Source of the DNA: Parietaria judaica | Lineage: Eukaryota > Streptophyta > Magnoliopsida > Rosales > Urticaceae | Reading direction: 5' to 3' | Assembly (NCBI GenBank): GCA_954871525.1 | Contig: OX940865.1 | Location: forward strand, 12,476,606-12,540,605 | DNA: 64,000 nt | In this document: positions 22,621 through 35,290 of the stretch, one piece after another | Layout of the letters: every line of letters starts with the position of its first letter | Position numbering within the stretch: position 1 is the first letter of the stretch | The notes under the pieces: model-generated | Seen by the model: only the letters and a program-made list of their open reading frames with translations | Database searches by the model: none | Told to the model about the DNA's origin: nothing | Made by a program: the position numbers and the translations under genes

Positions 22621-24445
22621 AACACTGCCACGGGGAGACTTATGCTCACCGCAAAGAAATTGAATGATAATTTTTCACGATACTTATCGGTTGATAGATT
22701 AATCATAGTTTAGGAGAGCTGACATTCATTATTTTTATTCCCTCATTAGGGCAATAGTGTAACTGCACGAGGATGTTTTAATATTGCACACCAATATTAA
22801 ACAATTGCCTATGTAACGAACTATAAGTAAAATCTCTATAAACTATTAGTGTTGAGATCATAGAATTTAATTATATTATCGAGTATTAATTTAACGAGTC
22901 TCTATTGTACGATGATTTGTTTCAAATCCCTTACACAGCCAAAAACGTGTTTACTTTATATAAAGAAAAAAAAAATGCAACATAAATCCTTAGATAATAT
23001 GATTATATAGATTGTTAATTATTCCAAAAAGTTAACTACTCTAAAATCAATACATATTTCTCTTACTTCCATATATGTTCGTGATCTGTGACTCTGTGTA
23101 TTATTTTTTTTCTTCTCTTTTGCCCCTCTATATTATCAATTCCTACATGACCGATCTCTGCCTCTTATCAATGTATGCCTTAAAAATTTCTTTTCATTCA
23201 TTATCGGATTTGATCAAATACAGGCACATGTTTGAGTGTATTGCATATGTGTTGATTTTTACCACTCAAACCCTTAAGAAACACATGAGTTCAAAATCCA
23301 TAGTAATTTCAGAATATGGATGATTTATTTCCACAATGGAATATACATGAGAATCTATTAATATTCTCTAAAATAATATTTTTCTTTAATTCCAACATGG
23401 ATCATATATTTCAAAAAAAATATTCAATTTCGATAAAATAATATAATTTAAGAATATTGAACTCATATGATCACACTGGTATTATAAACTAATATTTTTT
23501 GAAATTACAAATATATTTAAGTCAATTTAGAGAAATATAATTGTAAATTTTGTATGATATTTTTCTTCTTAAAACTTAATAAATTTAGTTGGAGTTCAAT
23601 CACTTTTTCGTATTGTATTCAAATGTTCTCATGTCTTCTCATTTTGTGCAAAAGTTCTAAAGCATATCTTAGAGTGAAATAAATGTTTCTTTCCGCGGGT
23701 TTGGTTCTAAAGACTCTGTATCGTCTTTAAGATCAATCACGCGGAAAGAAACATTTAAATACAATTCATTTAAATAATGTTCATTGTTTTTAGAACAATT
23801 CGTTGAATTCATTTATCAAATTATACTCCATGGGTATTTCACTAATCTTCTTTAATAAATACTAGTTTATCGGTTTATTAATCTTTATAACTAATTAAAT
23901 AGCGTAGTATCAACCTCATTCATTTATGTATGAATAAAGTTGACCAAAAATAGGCACATTCATTTGATATGATCGCACAATCAATTTTATTTTTTAATAT
24001 AAATGTGAAATTAATATAAACTAATCTCACGTATAGTAAAAATACATAAAATATTTTTAGCTTAGTCTTCCCTAATTTTCAATAAAAATTAAACATCCAA
24101 AATAATTTGCGATAAAAATTTAATCCAACCTCTCAAAATTGTAATTCCTAATTCCAGCCACCACTCGAAGAAAATATTTTTTATTTACTTCCATGAACTG
24201 AAGATGAAGTTACTATAATTATTTGGTATTATCACATTATAACATAATGCATAAATAAAATCATCATGAAGACCCTGAATCTTCTGTTATACATAGAAGC
24301 TAATTGTACATTACTATATATATAAAGTATCTCTACTTTCTTAGAATCAATTTCAAGAAGACTGCCCTAAATCTTCAATTCCATGAAGACTACCCTAAAT
24401 CTTGTATCATACATAGACTTTCTTAGAATCACAATATATATGAGT
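22621..24445. other. Spacer between convergent YUCCA B and C
   Basis: No gene. It starts with a degenerate minisatellite-like unit (to about 22700). Around 22845-22925 are TCGAGTATTAATTTAACGAG-type motifs, like those of the element at 27.9-29.0 kb. A perfect hairpin lies at 23681-23756. The stretch 24300-24440 contains extra copies of ACTTTCTTAGAAT, which also spans the stop-codon end of gene C. Confidence 0.55.
23681..23756. repeat. Perfect 17-bp inverted repeat with nested stem
   Basis: AAATGTTTCTTTCCGCG (23681-23697) and its exact reverse complement (23740-23756) flank a 42-base loop. The loop contains a second stem, TAAAGAC / GTCTTTA. The arms are more GC-rich than the surroundings. It lies between convergent genes B and C. 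Confidence 0.75.
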
Positions 24446-26071
24446 CTATTCAACTTTCTTAGAATTACTTGTATGAGTTAGTTTCAAGACGATATCAGTG
24501 GCGATGTTGAGAGCGTCTTCAGAAATACCAAGCAAGCCTCTTGAAGAGAAGCCTGCACAGTAAATACCGTCTTTCCCTTTCCAATATTCATTCGGGAGCT
24601 TCTGTCTTGGCATTCCTCTCTCGTCAAACAAGTCTTCACCGCCCTGAAAAGATAAATTTAATTTTAAACTAATATAAATCATTATATAGATAAGTCACAT
24701 TACGATATTTATTTAAATTTATTTGCGCTAGTGCCCCTCCTTGAGTAAGGGTGGTGTTGATTTGGCCAATCCGTTTAATAAATAACAGAAATATCCTCTA
24801 GTTTATGGATTATATGAAAACACTTAATGATTCATTAAATGTAATAAGTATATATCCTCATTATGTCAATGTATAATCAAGGTATTTTATGCTTACCTTG
24901 AGCCAATTTCTGACTGTGCTTCTGTAGCCAGTAGCAAACACTATGGCGTCGAAATGTCCAACATCACCATTCTCGAACTTCACATCGTTTCCTTCGATGT
25001 CACAAATCGATGGAACTACCTGCATATACATACAGATATATATATATATATATGCATTTATATTAGTCCCTACATTAACACATGATCATTAATGCATCTT
25101 TGGGTGAATACGTTGTGACAAAAGGATCACCTTGATTTCGCCTGCTCTGATCTTGCTCATTGTCCCAACATCAATGGTTGGAGATTTTCCCGTCGTCGCT
25201 TTTAAATAAAACGGTCCGTTTTTAGGTCTTTGGAATCCGTATTTTGACACATCCCCGTGGACTAGTTTCCCCAGAAACACAGCAATGGCGTCGGTCAATT
25301 TCATCGGTAGAAACCGAATCAAACGCATTGCGACGTGCACTATGTCCAGGCTCAGCACGTGCACCTGAATATATATTATAAGAACACCGTCAATACCAAC
25401 CCCATGCACGTAGGAGAAGAAGAATCTGAAAAGAAGTAGAAGAAGAAGAAGATCATTACTGGGCTACGAGCGACAATGGAAGTGACGGCATTGTGATTGG
25501 ACAGATCGTAAGCGATTTCCATGCCGGAATTCCCGCATCCGACGACCAGAACATTCTTCCCGGCGAAAGGCATGCCGCTCCGGTACTCGCTGGAATGCAT
25601 GGCCTTCCCTTTGAACCGTTCCAAGCCGCTCACTGACGGGACGAACCCCCGGCTGTTCTCTCCGGTGGCGACCACGAGGAAGCTCGCGAAGTAGACCTCG
25701 AAGACACCCGAGAGGGCGTCCTTCACTGCCACCGTCCACTTCCCAACGATACTGTCGTAGTAAGCCGACTCTACCGAGCGGTGATACTTCGGGGACACCC
25801 CGTACTGGGCGGCATAGCGGTCGAGGTAGTCGACGAAGTCCCGTTTGGGGACGTAGGTGGGCGCATCGGCAGGGAACGGCATGTGGGGAAGCTCACAGTA
25901 GCGCTTGGCCAGGTGCAGCTTCAGCCTGTCGTAGGACTTCTGCTTCCAGAGGGAGAAGGAGCACCCCTCTCTCTCCAGCACCACGTTCGACACGCCTCGC
26001 TCGTTAAGACACGCCGATGTGGCCACCCCGGCGGGGCCGGCGCCAATGATGAGTACTTCCGATTCGGCCAT
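24446..26071 (-). CDS. YUCCA-type flavin monooxygenase, copy C (YUC10/11-like)
   Basis: Same predicted reaction as copies A and B, in opposite orientation. Exons in transcription order: 26071-25460, 25364-25131, 25019-24897, 24643-24446, all phase 0, GT-AG. The 388-residue product has GAGPAG (10-15), ATGEN (135-139), GCGNSG (178-183) and FATGY (310-314), with no damage. In exon 1 it differs from A at roughly 15 of 204 residues, and intron 1 is almost identical to that of A, including the CTACGTGCATGGGG stretch. The promoter, however, lacks the RY-TATA block of A and B and instead has a long AT run. The in-frame ATG upstream (about 26203) lies in the leader and is not preferred. Confidence 0.9.
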
Positions 26072-26318
26072 TTTCGCTGAAGGGTTATTTTTTCGGAGAA
26101 TTAGAGATATTATACTGTGAATATGGTGTGGGAACAGTGAGTGTATACACGCACATATATATATATATATGTAGACAATATGCAGTAAAAAAAAAGATTC
26201 CATGTATTCTAATTAAGATTAGGAGGGTCATTAATACATATTGATCAGTATGAGTTGGAAGGATAGGGTGATAAGGTAAAAAGTACACGATATGAGTCAA
26301 CTTTTTTTCACTTTCTTG

Positions 26319-26645
26319 CCAAGTGTGGGTTAAAGAGATAAGAAAATAAAAAATAGGGGGTCAAATTTCTTTCTTTCCTTTTCGTTTCCAAATGTGGTTT
26401 AAATGAGATAAAAATAAGGGATATTTGTGGCATAAGTTATAACTAATCTTTTACTAAGTGTATCGGCATATTCCCAACTCCGTTCATGTTGAATTACCGT
26501 CTGTTCATCTAGAGGCACGCATACGTCTTGCATGCGTGAATATGTCGACATAGATAATATAAAATTGAGTATATATGCCGTAAATATATCCAGCAAATAA
26601 AAACAAATTCTAGTGATACGCGGTTTAACTTCTTACCAAATGTGG
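26319..26645 (-). promoter_or_regulatory. Repeated CArG-like / W-box module upstream of YUCCA C
   Basis: On the minus strand CCACACTTGG (26328-26319), CCACATTTGG (26397-26388) and CCACATTTGG (26645-26636) recur. The one nearest the gene is followed by CAAGAAAGTG and AAGTTGACTC, matching A and B. The motif is therefore kept although the rest of the promoter has diverged. Confidence 0.45.
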
Positions 26646-27889
26646 GTTAATAAGGCCACTGAGCAATGGTCATGATACATGCACTTACCTATCGTTGGAT
26701 TAGGTAATTCTTAAAGTTCCTTCTATGAATTTATCTTCATGTTCTATGAATATTCATCAGAGGATTAAAGAAGCATTAATTCAATATTGAATCTTGATCC
26801 AAATTTATTGATATATACAAATGGAGGAATTAAAAGATGATCTTTTACCATTTCCTTGCCTATTAATGGTGAAAAAAAAATCATGATATGCAATGGTGAG
26901 ACATTGCACTTGATATTTCTCGTCCACCGTGCCCCGATTTTGCGGTATTTCAAATTTGATATAGTATTCAAGAACCGATCCGGGAATTCAAACTAGGGGT
27001 GATACATAGATGACAAATAGAGTAAACTATCATGAAAGAAAATGAATAAATAAAATATGAAATTTTTGAGTGGTCTCTTTTCCGTCGAATAAAGATTCTC
27101 CTTACTTAATCAAATTAATCCGACAAAAAATATCTTATAACATGAAAAAATTCTAATTTGTTGATATCGAACTCATCGTCAACTTAAATATCATTTGTAA
27201 TTTTAGAGCGCGACAATATTTATTAAGTATATATTAACTATGTACGCTCAAGTTTCAAGAACTCTTTTTTTTTCTTTCAAAATAATGAATCAATATTTAG
27301 AGTTCATCTAAAAAAGTAAACAAAATCATTCCATCAATCCGTACAAGTTTTTTTTTTTATTTTTTTTGGAATTATTAACGTAAGTTCATATTCATTTTAA
27401 ATTCGTACAAGTAAGTTCTCCCACAAGCCCATGAAATGTTACATGTACTTGTGAAATGTTACAAGTACATCTAACATTAGTCGAAAAATGTTTTAAAAGG
27501 TTTGTTTATTTTGATACTCATTTTTTTACCATTAGTCTCAATTCGTTAAAAGTTACATGGATTAGGGAAATTAGCCGCATAAATTCATACAAGCATAAGA
27601 AAATGGGTACACTTAGAGTCTTAGACATTCCCAAACATTTTTTTCTTCTTTAAGGAATTAAAAATAAAGTGTTAATCTTCACAATTGATAGAGCCTGATC
27701 GACGAAGAAATAGAGAAGAAAACTATTGTCTATTTATCTCCAAGCCGGCCAAAACATCATTGCACAATATTTCCGAGAATTGTTTTTCCATAGACAAGCT
27801 TGAAGAAGTGTATGGGAAAATAAACTGGTTGAGAAGGCAAGGGAAACACAAGTAGGCAAAATCATACAGTTATCTATTTATCTTAATAT
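26646..27889. other. AT-rich intergenic DNA, no gene seen
   Basis: No coding sequence or defined repeat was recognised. It separates the YUCCA cluster from the inverted-repeat element that follows. Confidence 0.5.
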
Positions 27890-28024
27890 ATTAAAATCTC
27901 GTTAAATTATTACTCGATAAAATAATACTTTTGTACGATTCCGTTTTTAACTAAAAGGACTAAATTTTGTCCTTGATAAGTTAATAATCTCGATAAATAG
28001 TAAAATTCTTTTGTCCCAACATTA

Positions 28025-28065
<41 letters not shown>

Positions 28066-29005
28066 AGAATGGCCAATAAACACAAATAAAACGATTGAGT
28101 AAATAGTGAGCATGATATAGATACAAACTGATCTCTAACAGTCGACTTAATAGATTCACAAAATTAATGGTTATATATATTTTGTTTTTGTTAAATTAAT
28201 GATTACGATGTTATTTTGAAATATATGATTATTTTTTTTATTATTAAAAAGTCAAATCCAAAACGATAAATATAATTGTAAAATACGACTAAAATACCTG
28301 CCTACTATAATGACGATTTTGTAATTTTTTCAACAAAAAAATAATAATTATTAGACTATCCTAAAACTTCTATAAATTTATAATGTTAACTTAAGACCAC
28401 CATTATTTATTATATTATTGAATTATTAATTTATAAAGTATTAGTTATATAACCGTTATAACTAGAAAACTTTTCATATATTTTATATGTCAAGCATATT
28501 ATATCTCTAATTATAAAACATAGTCTGAAAACGATATTACTAAATTAGATATTGTATATGATGCAATTGTAGTGACAATCACTTTAATAGTTTTTTGTTA
28601 CATCACGAAAAATATAACATCGGACTTTCTTAATGCTATGCTGAAACTTAGAATTGAAGTTGATAGAGACATCGGTTTTAAGAATAATCAAATAACTTCA
28701 GATTCATTTTTTTAAAATACTACATGATTAGTTAATTAATGTAATTTGTTTTTATTTAAGATGATTTTATAACTAGTAACGTTGTGTTATATTTTATTTG
28801 TGTTATATTTTATTTATAGTGATTTCATAATTAGTTATGTAATATTATTATTTATATATTGAATTATTAATTTATATATCATTTGGGACCTATATACTTT
28901 CAAAAAATATTATTATCTTATAAATTTAGCTAGTTAATCTGAGTTGGGACCGAACAAAATTATTATTTAATCGAAGTTATTAATTTATCGAGATTCTACT
29001 ATACT
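27890..29005. mobile_element. AT-rich terminal-inverted-repeat element
   Basis: The left end (TTAAAATCTCGTTAAATTAT and following bases) matches the reverse complement of the right end (TAGAATCTCGATAAATTAAT near 28995). Both ends continue into TAATAATCTCGATAAAT-like and GTCCCAAC-like subterminal motifs. No transposase coding remains. Boundaries and superfamily are uncertain. Confidence 0.45.
28026..28064. repeat. (AT)n microsatellite
   Basis: About 19 AT units in an uninterrupted run. Confidence 0.85.
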
Positions 29006-29584
29006 TTATTTCTTAAAGATGAAATACCAATAGGGCGGACCCATGAATCCAAGTCTAGAGTACCAAGCTTCAACTCGATATGTTGGACTAAATCACCACA
29101 AAATATGAGCATCATCATACTTATCAACGAAATCGCACTAATTATCACGAAATTGCAATCAAAACACAACACATTCACAAAATTAAACAATTTTGCAATG
29201 CATGATAGAAAACAATAATCTACAATTAAGATTTAGAGAGAGCTAACCTTGGTTATGTGTGGAGGATAAAAAAAAACGAGAGGGACTCGAGAGAGATAAA
29301 GTTTTTTTTTTTTTAACTCATAGATCACTTATGTATTTGTTTCTATTTATATTTATTTTCTCAGGTGAGAATCACAAAAGCGAACCACAAAAACCTCCTC
29401 TTCTTTTTTTTCTCTGCCAACGAAGCAAAAAATTCTTAATTAGATCAGTCTAAATAAACTCATGGTGATACGTATTAAGAGCTACTTATAATAGGTGACT
29501 CTAATTGAGTTTGCTAGTTATATACACTAGTTAGTTAACACAATCTATTTAATTGATTATTTTAGCAAAAGAATTAGTCTTTAT
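29006..29584. other. Intergenic DNA, no gene seen
   Basis: Two small frames here (about 63-64 residues) show no domain or codon pattern that I recognise. Nothing else stands out. Confidence 0.5.
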
Positions 29585-31110
29585 ATGCAGTGTTCAGTAA
29601 TAAGCTCATTTTCGGTTAAATTGTTTTCAGATTTTTTTTATTTTTTTTTTGAAAATTGGTTTGATGTTCATATGGTGATATTTATTATGTGTTTGGTACT
29701 CTTAAATAATTGTATGTTTGGTATTCTTGAGTGTTTAGGTGATTTTCACTGTGTTTGAGAATGTTTTCGGGTTTAAATTTCAAAATCTTAAACTATTTAA
29801 GTGCTACTAGAGATTACAACTATTTTACGGATAAAATATTGGTCCCGAAAAAAAAAAGTATTAATTAATTTATAGTACCCTTTAAATCGGTAACGACTAT
29901 AAACCGGGTAGAATAAAAAAATGTCATTACGTTTGCAGTAGCATACATGTTGCATTTAGTGTCGCTAACATAATATTTACATACATTTTTCGTGATAATC
30001 TCTTTTTACAGTCAAATTTCAATATATAAGCCCTCGATTTGTTATTTTTTCGTTTGGATTGAAATTTTAGGTCCGTAAATTTTGTATGCATATATTTTTT
30101 TTCGTGTTTTAAAGTTACATATTCACGGTGTTCAATAATAGATTCATGTCTAATTTATAAATTGTATTTTCAGATATTTTTGTTTTTGAGAAAGCAAATT
30201 TGATGTTCATATGGTGTTCTTTCATATGTTTTGTTGTGTTTAAATATTGTATGTTCGATCTCCTTGAATGTTCGGTTTGTTTCTAGTGTGTTTGAGAGCG
30301 GTTTTGGATTTAAATTTAACTAGGGAGTACGACTCTTTTGCGGATACCATATAGGTCCCAAAATAATATATTAATTAATTTAAAGTACCTGTAATTCTGT
30401 AACGATTACATATCATGTAGGATAAAAAACAACTCCACTATATTTGCAGTAATATACATATTGCATTACTTAATCTTCACATATTTTTTCATGAGAATTT
30501 TTTTTATAGCCAAATTCTAAGGTATAAGCCCTTAATTTGTTACTTTTTCTTTTGGATTGAAATTGTATGTTAATATTTTAAAACTTTTTCATCTGAATTT
30601 CGATGCTCTTGTGTTTATTGGATGTTTATGTGATTAAACTTTGTATGAATATGTGTTTGGTGTTTTGTAGTTACATGTATATTCAGGGTGTTCACCAGTA
30701 AGATCATGTTTAGTTAAGTTTTTTTTTTTCTTTTTATAGAAATTTTTGTTTTGGAGAAAACAAGTTTATGCCCATATCAGGGTTATAAATTTCGGTTACC
30801 GAATGTTGTCAGTAACTTTTTCATGGTTATCGTTTTATCCTTTTTCATCGATTATCAGTATGATTTTCTATAAACGATTATCAATAAAAATAGTGTATTC
30901 TTTTTATAGAAATTTCTGTTTTGCAGAAAACAAGTTTATCCCCATATGAAGGTTACAATTTCGGTTACCGAATGTTGTCAGTAATTTTTTTGTGGTTACC
31001 GTTTTATCTTTTTTCCATCGATTATCAGTATGATTTTCTAAAAACAATTATCATTAAAAATAGTGTAAAAATGAAAAAAAAAATGATTTTTTCGAGTAAA
31101 TGTTGAAAAA
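29585..31110. repeat. ~545-bp tandem repeat plus ~175-bp internal duplication
   Basis: Units start near 29590, 30130 and 30680. Each contains a TGTTCA-GTAATA-like start, GTTCATATGGTG (29.67 and 30.20 kb), an AAGTTTGGT/TGTGTTTGAGA stretch and TATAAGCCCT-ATTTGTTA (about 30.03 and 30.52 kb). The third unit is partial and holds a closer duplication (about 30730-30905 and 30905-31080) around TTTCGGTTACCGAATGTTGTC. Related fragments occur at 11.2/12.2 kb and 44.6-44.9 kb. Confidence 0.65.
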
Positions 31111-31474
31111 AAAAATATCCCCAAAAAAAGTACTAAAAGTTTGGATTTTGTGAATTTTGAAAAAAAAATCCCATTGGTTGGGAAAATTTAGTATTATTGT
31201 AATAATAATATATGATTTTTGTGTAATTTATATGTAGATTTGGTCACTAATCCGAATTTTGGATTATTACGCGACAAAAGTACCAAAAATTAACCTTTTG
31301 TGATTTCCTAGGTAATTGTTCATTTTTCTTGTTGTTTATTTTCTGTAACTTATTTAAATATTTGAGCTTCATCTGAACTTTTGTCTTTATTGCCGAAATA
31401 GTAATGAAAGATGATGTTTTGATATTTTCGAGGCAATTAATTCGTTTTTATTGTTGTTGAGGCTAATAGATATT

Positions 31475-31715
31475 GGGCCCGTTTGACATAGCTTAATTTT
31501 TACAAAAAATGTTTTTAAGTTTAGTTTATAAAATTAACTGTTTTTGAAAAAAATCAGTAGGTGTTTAGTAAATTGTCTATAAAACAGTTGTTGCTGGTAG
31601 CAAAAACTGAATTAGCGTTTGGTAAAAAATATATAGGCTCAAAGACTAAAATAGACTATAACCGTATTTTTGTTTTTAGAAAAAACCAAAAACTACGAAT
31701 CTTATCTTTTACGAT
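31475..31715. mobile_element. Truncated copy of the GTTTGGCA-type MITE
   Basis: Starts GGGCCCGTTTGACATAGCTT and follows the reverse complement of the element at 14275-14581 through AAACTACGAATC, then loses homology before the far end. It lies about 300 bp upstream of the Rab start codon. Confidence 0.55.
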
Positions 31716-32030
31716 ATTTTTATCACATTCTAAAAAATTAGTAAATATAATCTTAAAAATATTTATACATTTGATACGTGTCGATTCTCAATCGTACGGA
31801 CTTCAATGTTGGCCGTAGAATAAGACTGTGTGACTGCGAGCACTGGATAAATCCCGTTCGCAGAGCACCTCTTCTTTCTTCCACTTGAAGTTTCGAAGTC
31901 AGGACTTTCCAGCTCTCTCTGCAATTTCCATATTCTTCTCTTATATATATATATATATGTATGTATTTTGGGTGATTGAGATCTAGAGCTTTCTGAAGTT
32001 TCTCCTGAATTCGGAGTTTCAGAAGCTGTA

Positions 32031-34800
32031 ATGGAGTCTTCGAGTCAAGCAGAATTCGAGTACCTGTTCAAGCTTTTGCTCATCGGAGATTCAGGCGTTG
32101 GAAAGAGCACTCTTCTTCTCAGCTTCACTTCTGAGACCTTCGAAGAACTCTCTCCCACAATCGGTCAGTCAGTCAGATCACCATTTCTCCTTTGTATTCA
32201 CTTCTCTGAGACTGAGACGAGTGTTTGGAATGGTGTTATTAGGTGTGGATTTCAAGATAAAGCATGTCAACCTGAAGGGGAAGAAACTGAAGCTTGCCAT
32301 ATGGGACACAGGTACTCATTGATTTCTCCTTCAATTTGTACTGTTGTTAGAGACCGAAGAGATCTTCAGTTGTTCGAGAACAATGCATTTGTTTTGTGGA
32401 ACTATGTTATATATATCTATATATATATAATCCGGAAACAAGGTGGCGGACGCGCTTTGCTAGCTTCTGTGTTCGGGTCGTCGTTGGTGGTCTCTGCATC
32501 CGGATTTCACTTTGTGTTTTGTAAACAATGATGTGTGTTTGAGATAGAATTTTAAGTTTACCTAGCTCTCTTTTCTCTAGGTTCGAGTGCCGTTTTTGGG
32601 ATTCGGGTTCCCTTTGCGAGATTTGGGTTTATCCGGATTAGACTTAGCTGTCATTTATTTTAGCATCTCTTCTCTCTCCTATATTGTAACACTCCCTCAA
32701 TTCTTCGCGTGAAATGTCATGTGTCGATTTCCCTTTACTTTGTTTTTATTATTTTCGGCTGATTTAATCTCATTGCATCTATGATTAGTATTTTTCTTTT
32801 TGAAAGCTTTTTGAATTTGATGTGAGTATCTTTTTTCTGTTTCTTTTCTTTTCCGGTGGAATAGCTGGACAAGAGAGATTCAGAACACTTACGAGTTCAT
32901 ATTACCGAGGCGCTCAAGGCGTTATCATGGGTACGCTTTATCTTATCTCATTTTCTATCTGCTGATTAGTCATTCCAGAGGCCGTGTAATGCTGTCAATA
33001 ATACCCTTGTTTTATCTATAAGATTCTTGTATCGGATCATTTCGAGAATAAAAAACAACCAAAAGCTGCCTTTTGTCCGTACTAATTGTCACTTTCCATC
33101 ATATTATTTCCAGGATAATCGTCATCTTATGCGATTCTATACTTTTTGTTGCCTTATTTATCTGGTTCGGAAGTAGGGCATATTTTTCCTATAATTTTTT
33201 AACACATTTTCAAATTCCTTAGTGTGAGTCTTTAGGTCTTGATCTCATAACGGGACTCGTGATGGCAATTCCTTAAGCACACGAAGAACCCTATCCAATC
33301 TCAATTTGAGATAGATTAATTTTGATTAGGGTCGAGATAATTTCTGAGGAAGTAGACCCAATTATAGCTAGATCCAACAAAGGTTAAATACAAGTTTAAA
33401 ACTTACTTTCCATGTCCATAACCACATGAATTTAACATAATTAGCCCAATAAAGCATAAACATTCCTAAGTTGGCGCCTAGTTCTACTCAGCCACCCCTC
33501 ATGGGCTGGCTGCTCAGTTTGGGCCTAAGCTCAGTAGTTGTGTTACGAATCTGTGTATGGTAAGTCTCATTGTATTTAGGATCTGTAACAAGAAGATTTT
33601 AGATTTTGGCTGATAAATTAGTCCAACCAACTACTGTTCATTTTTCTTTTGGCAATGATTCTTACATTCTTTATCGAGTTGCATCATGGTCGTCTCACTA
33701 ATTATCGAAAGTAACCTATCATTGCTTGGAGTTTGTGTAACAAATGTAGAACTTCTTCCTCATATCAACCAACAATTGCCAAGTAGCTTTGCTTTCAAAG
33801 TTCTACAACTTTACCCTGAATTTTCTTTAGAACTTTGGGAGAAAGTATTTAATTCTTATGCAGCTTTCTTAGATTTTCTATACTTTCAAAAATAACTGTG
33901 TACCATTTTTCCAATTCTTTACTATGCAGTCTATGATGTAACACGACGGGAAACATTTACCAATCTCTCTGATATATGGGCCAAGGAGATTGATCTTTAC
34001 TCGACAAATCAAGATTGCATCAAGATGCTTGTAGGCAACAAAGTTGATAGGGTATGTTAAAATTGACCTTCCATTATAATTTTAAGTGATTGGAGCTAAT
34101 GCTAGGCTTTCTTGTGTCCCAAGGAAAGCGAACGGGTTGTTAGCAAGAAAGAGGGAATCGACTTTGCAAGGGAATACGGATGTCTTTTCTTGGAATGTAG
34201 TGCAAAGACGAGAGTGAATGTCGAGCAATGCTTCGAGGAGCTTGTGTTAAAGGTACGTTATTGTGCATAAACTTAGTCATAACTAGATAGCTTACTTTTA
34301 TTTAATGTTAGTTCGTACAGTGTTTAGATGAACCACTAGAAGATTGGAGACTAGTAAAATAAATGAGATTAATAAAAAAATACTTTCAAACAAGTCGTTC
34401 TTCACACAAGTAAGGAAATTTGTTAGGGATAATGTACTACTTTTTGAAATTACAGTGGCAATGTTTAGGGGTATATTCCAAAACATGCAATGTCTAGGGG
34501 GCAATATTGTCAATTGCTCTATAATTTAGTACTATACAAATACACTGCGTTATATTTGTAATGTATTCATGAAAAATGGTACTTTATACTCTATAGTAGA
34601 AAACAGAATTTGATATCGTAAAAAGTAAATAATTCAAAAAATTAGTAAAAGCTTATAAAAAGTCTGCCTATTAATGTTTGGTTCGATAGATTTTGGAAAC
34701 GCCGAGCCTCATGGCAGAGGGTTCTGCCGGAGTGAAGAAGAACATCTTCAAAGAGAAACCAGCTCAATCTTCTGCATCATCAACTGGGTGTTGCTCGTGA
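32031..34800 (+). CDS. Rab GTPase of the RabC / Rab18 type
   Basis: A small GTP-binding switch for membrane traffic on cytoplasmic membranes. Exons: 32031-32163, 32243-32311, 32865-32930, 33930-34051, 34124-34252, 34690-34800, in frame with GT-AG ends. The 209-residue product has the P-loop GDSGVGKS (19-26), switch I SPTIG (41-45), WDTAGQE (65-71), NKVD (126-129) and SAK (156-158). It ends CysCysSer, a double-cysteine site for geranylgeranylation. VGNKVDRESER and LECSAKTR are hallmarks of plant RabC. Closest known type is Arabidopsis RABC2/RABC1; the exact orthologue needs a tree. A TA-rich stretch at about 31942-31958 may be the TATA region. Nothing is damaged. Confidence 0.9.
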
Positions 34801-35204
34801 ATTTCATTGACTTCTCAAAATGTTTCGTTTGACTTTTCAAGCAAGTGTCCGCAGCTACAATAATCAGACAATATATCACCAAATTAGTGTAATGTTTTAG
34901 TTTCATAGAGAATTGCCTTTCACTTCTCTCCATTGATCTGAGGTGATTGAGGTGATAAAGATTGTATAGCTTTGAGTTATTAACCAATAAATGATATTAT
35001 GATTTAATGCTAAAATATTAAATATATGGATCATTATCTTTTGTTTTAGCAGAGGTTTTGTGATGGAAAAAATGAGTATTTATCCTCGGTAGGCGTACGA
35101 AAAATTGTCATATAAATTGTCGATAACTTTTACATCGACTTCTTATCTTTTCGGTGAACGGGATTATGTACTACGTCCTTTTGACGGGCTAACATAGACT
35201 AATG

Positions 35205-35285
35205 TTATTGATATTTTCAGAGGTGGCTCCATCGTATGATACTTATGTTGATATTTTCAGAGGTGGCTCCATCGTACGACACATG
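35205..35285. repeat. ~45-bp direct duplication
   Basis: GATATTTTCAGAGGTGGCTC and the bases after it occur twice in tandem at about 35210 and 35255 with a few differences. They lie directly before the next transposon-like region. Confidence 0.65.
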
Positions 35286-35290
35286 ACCAT

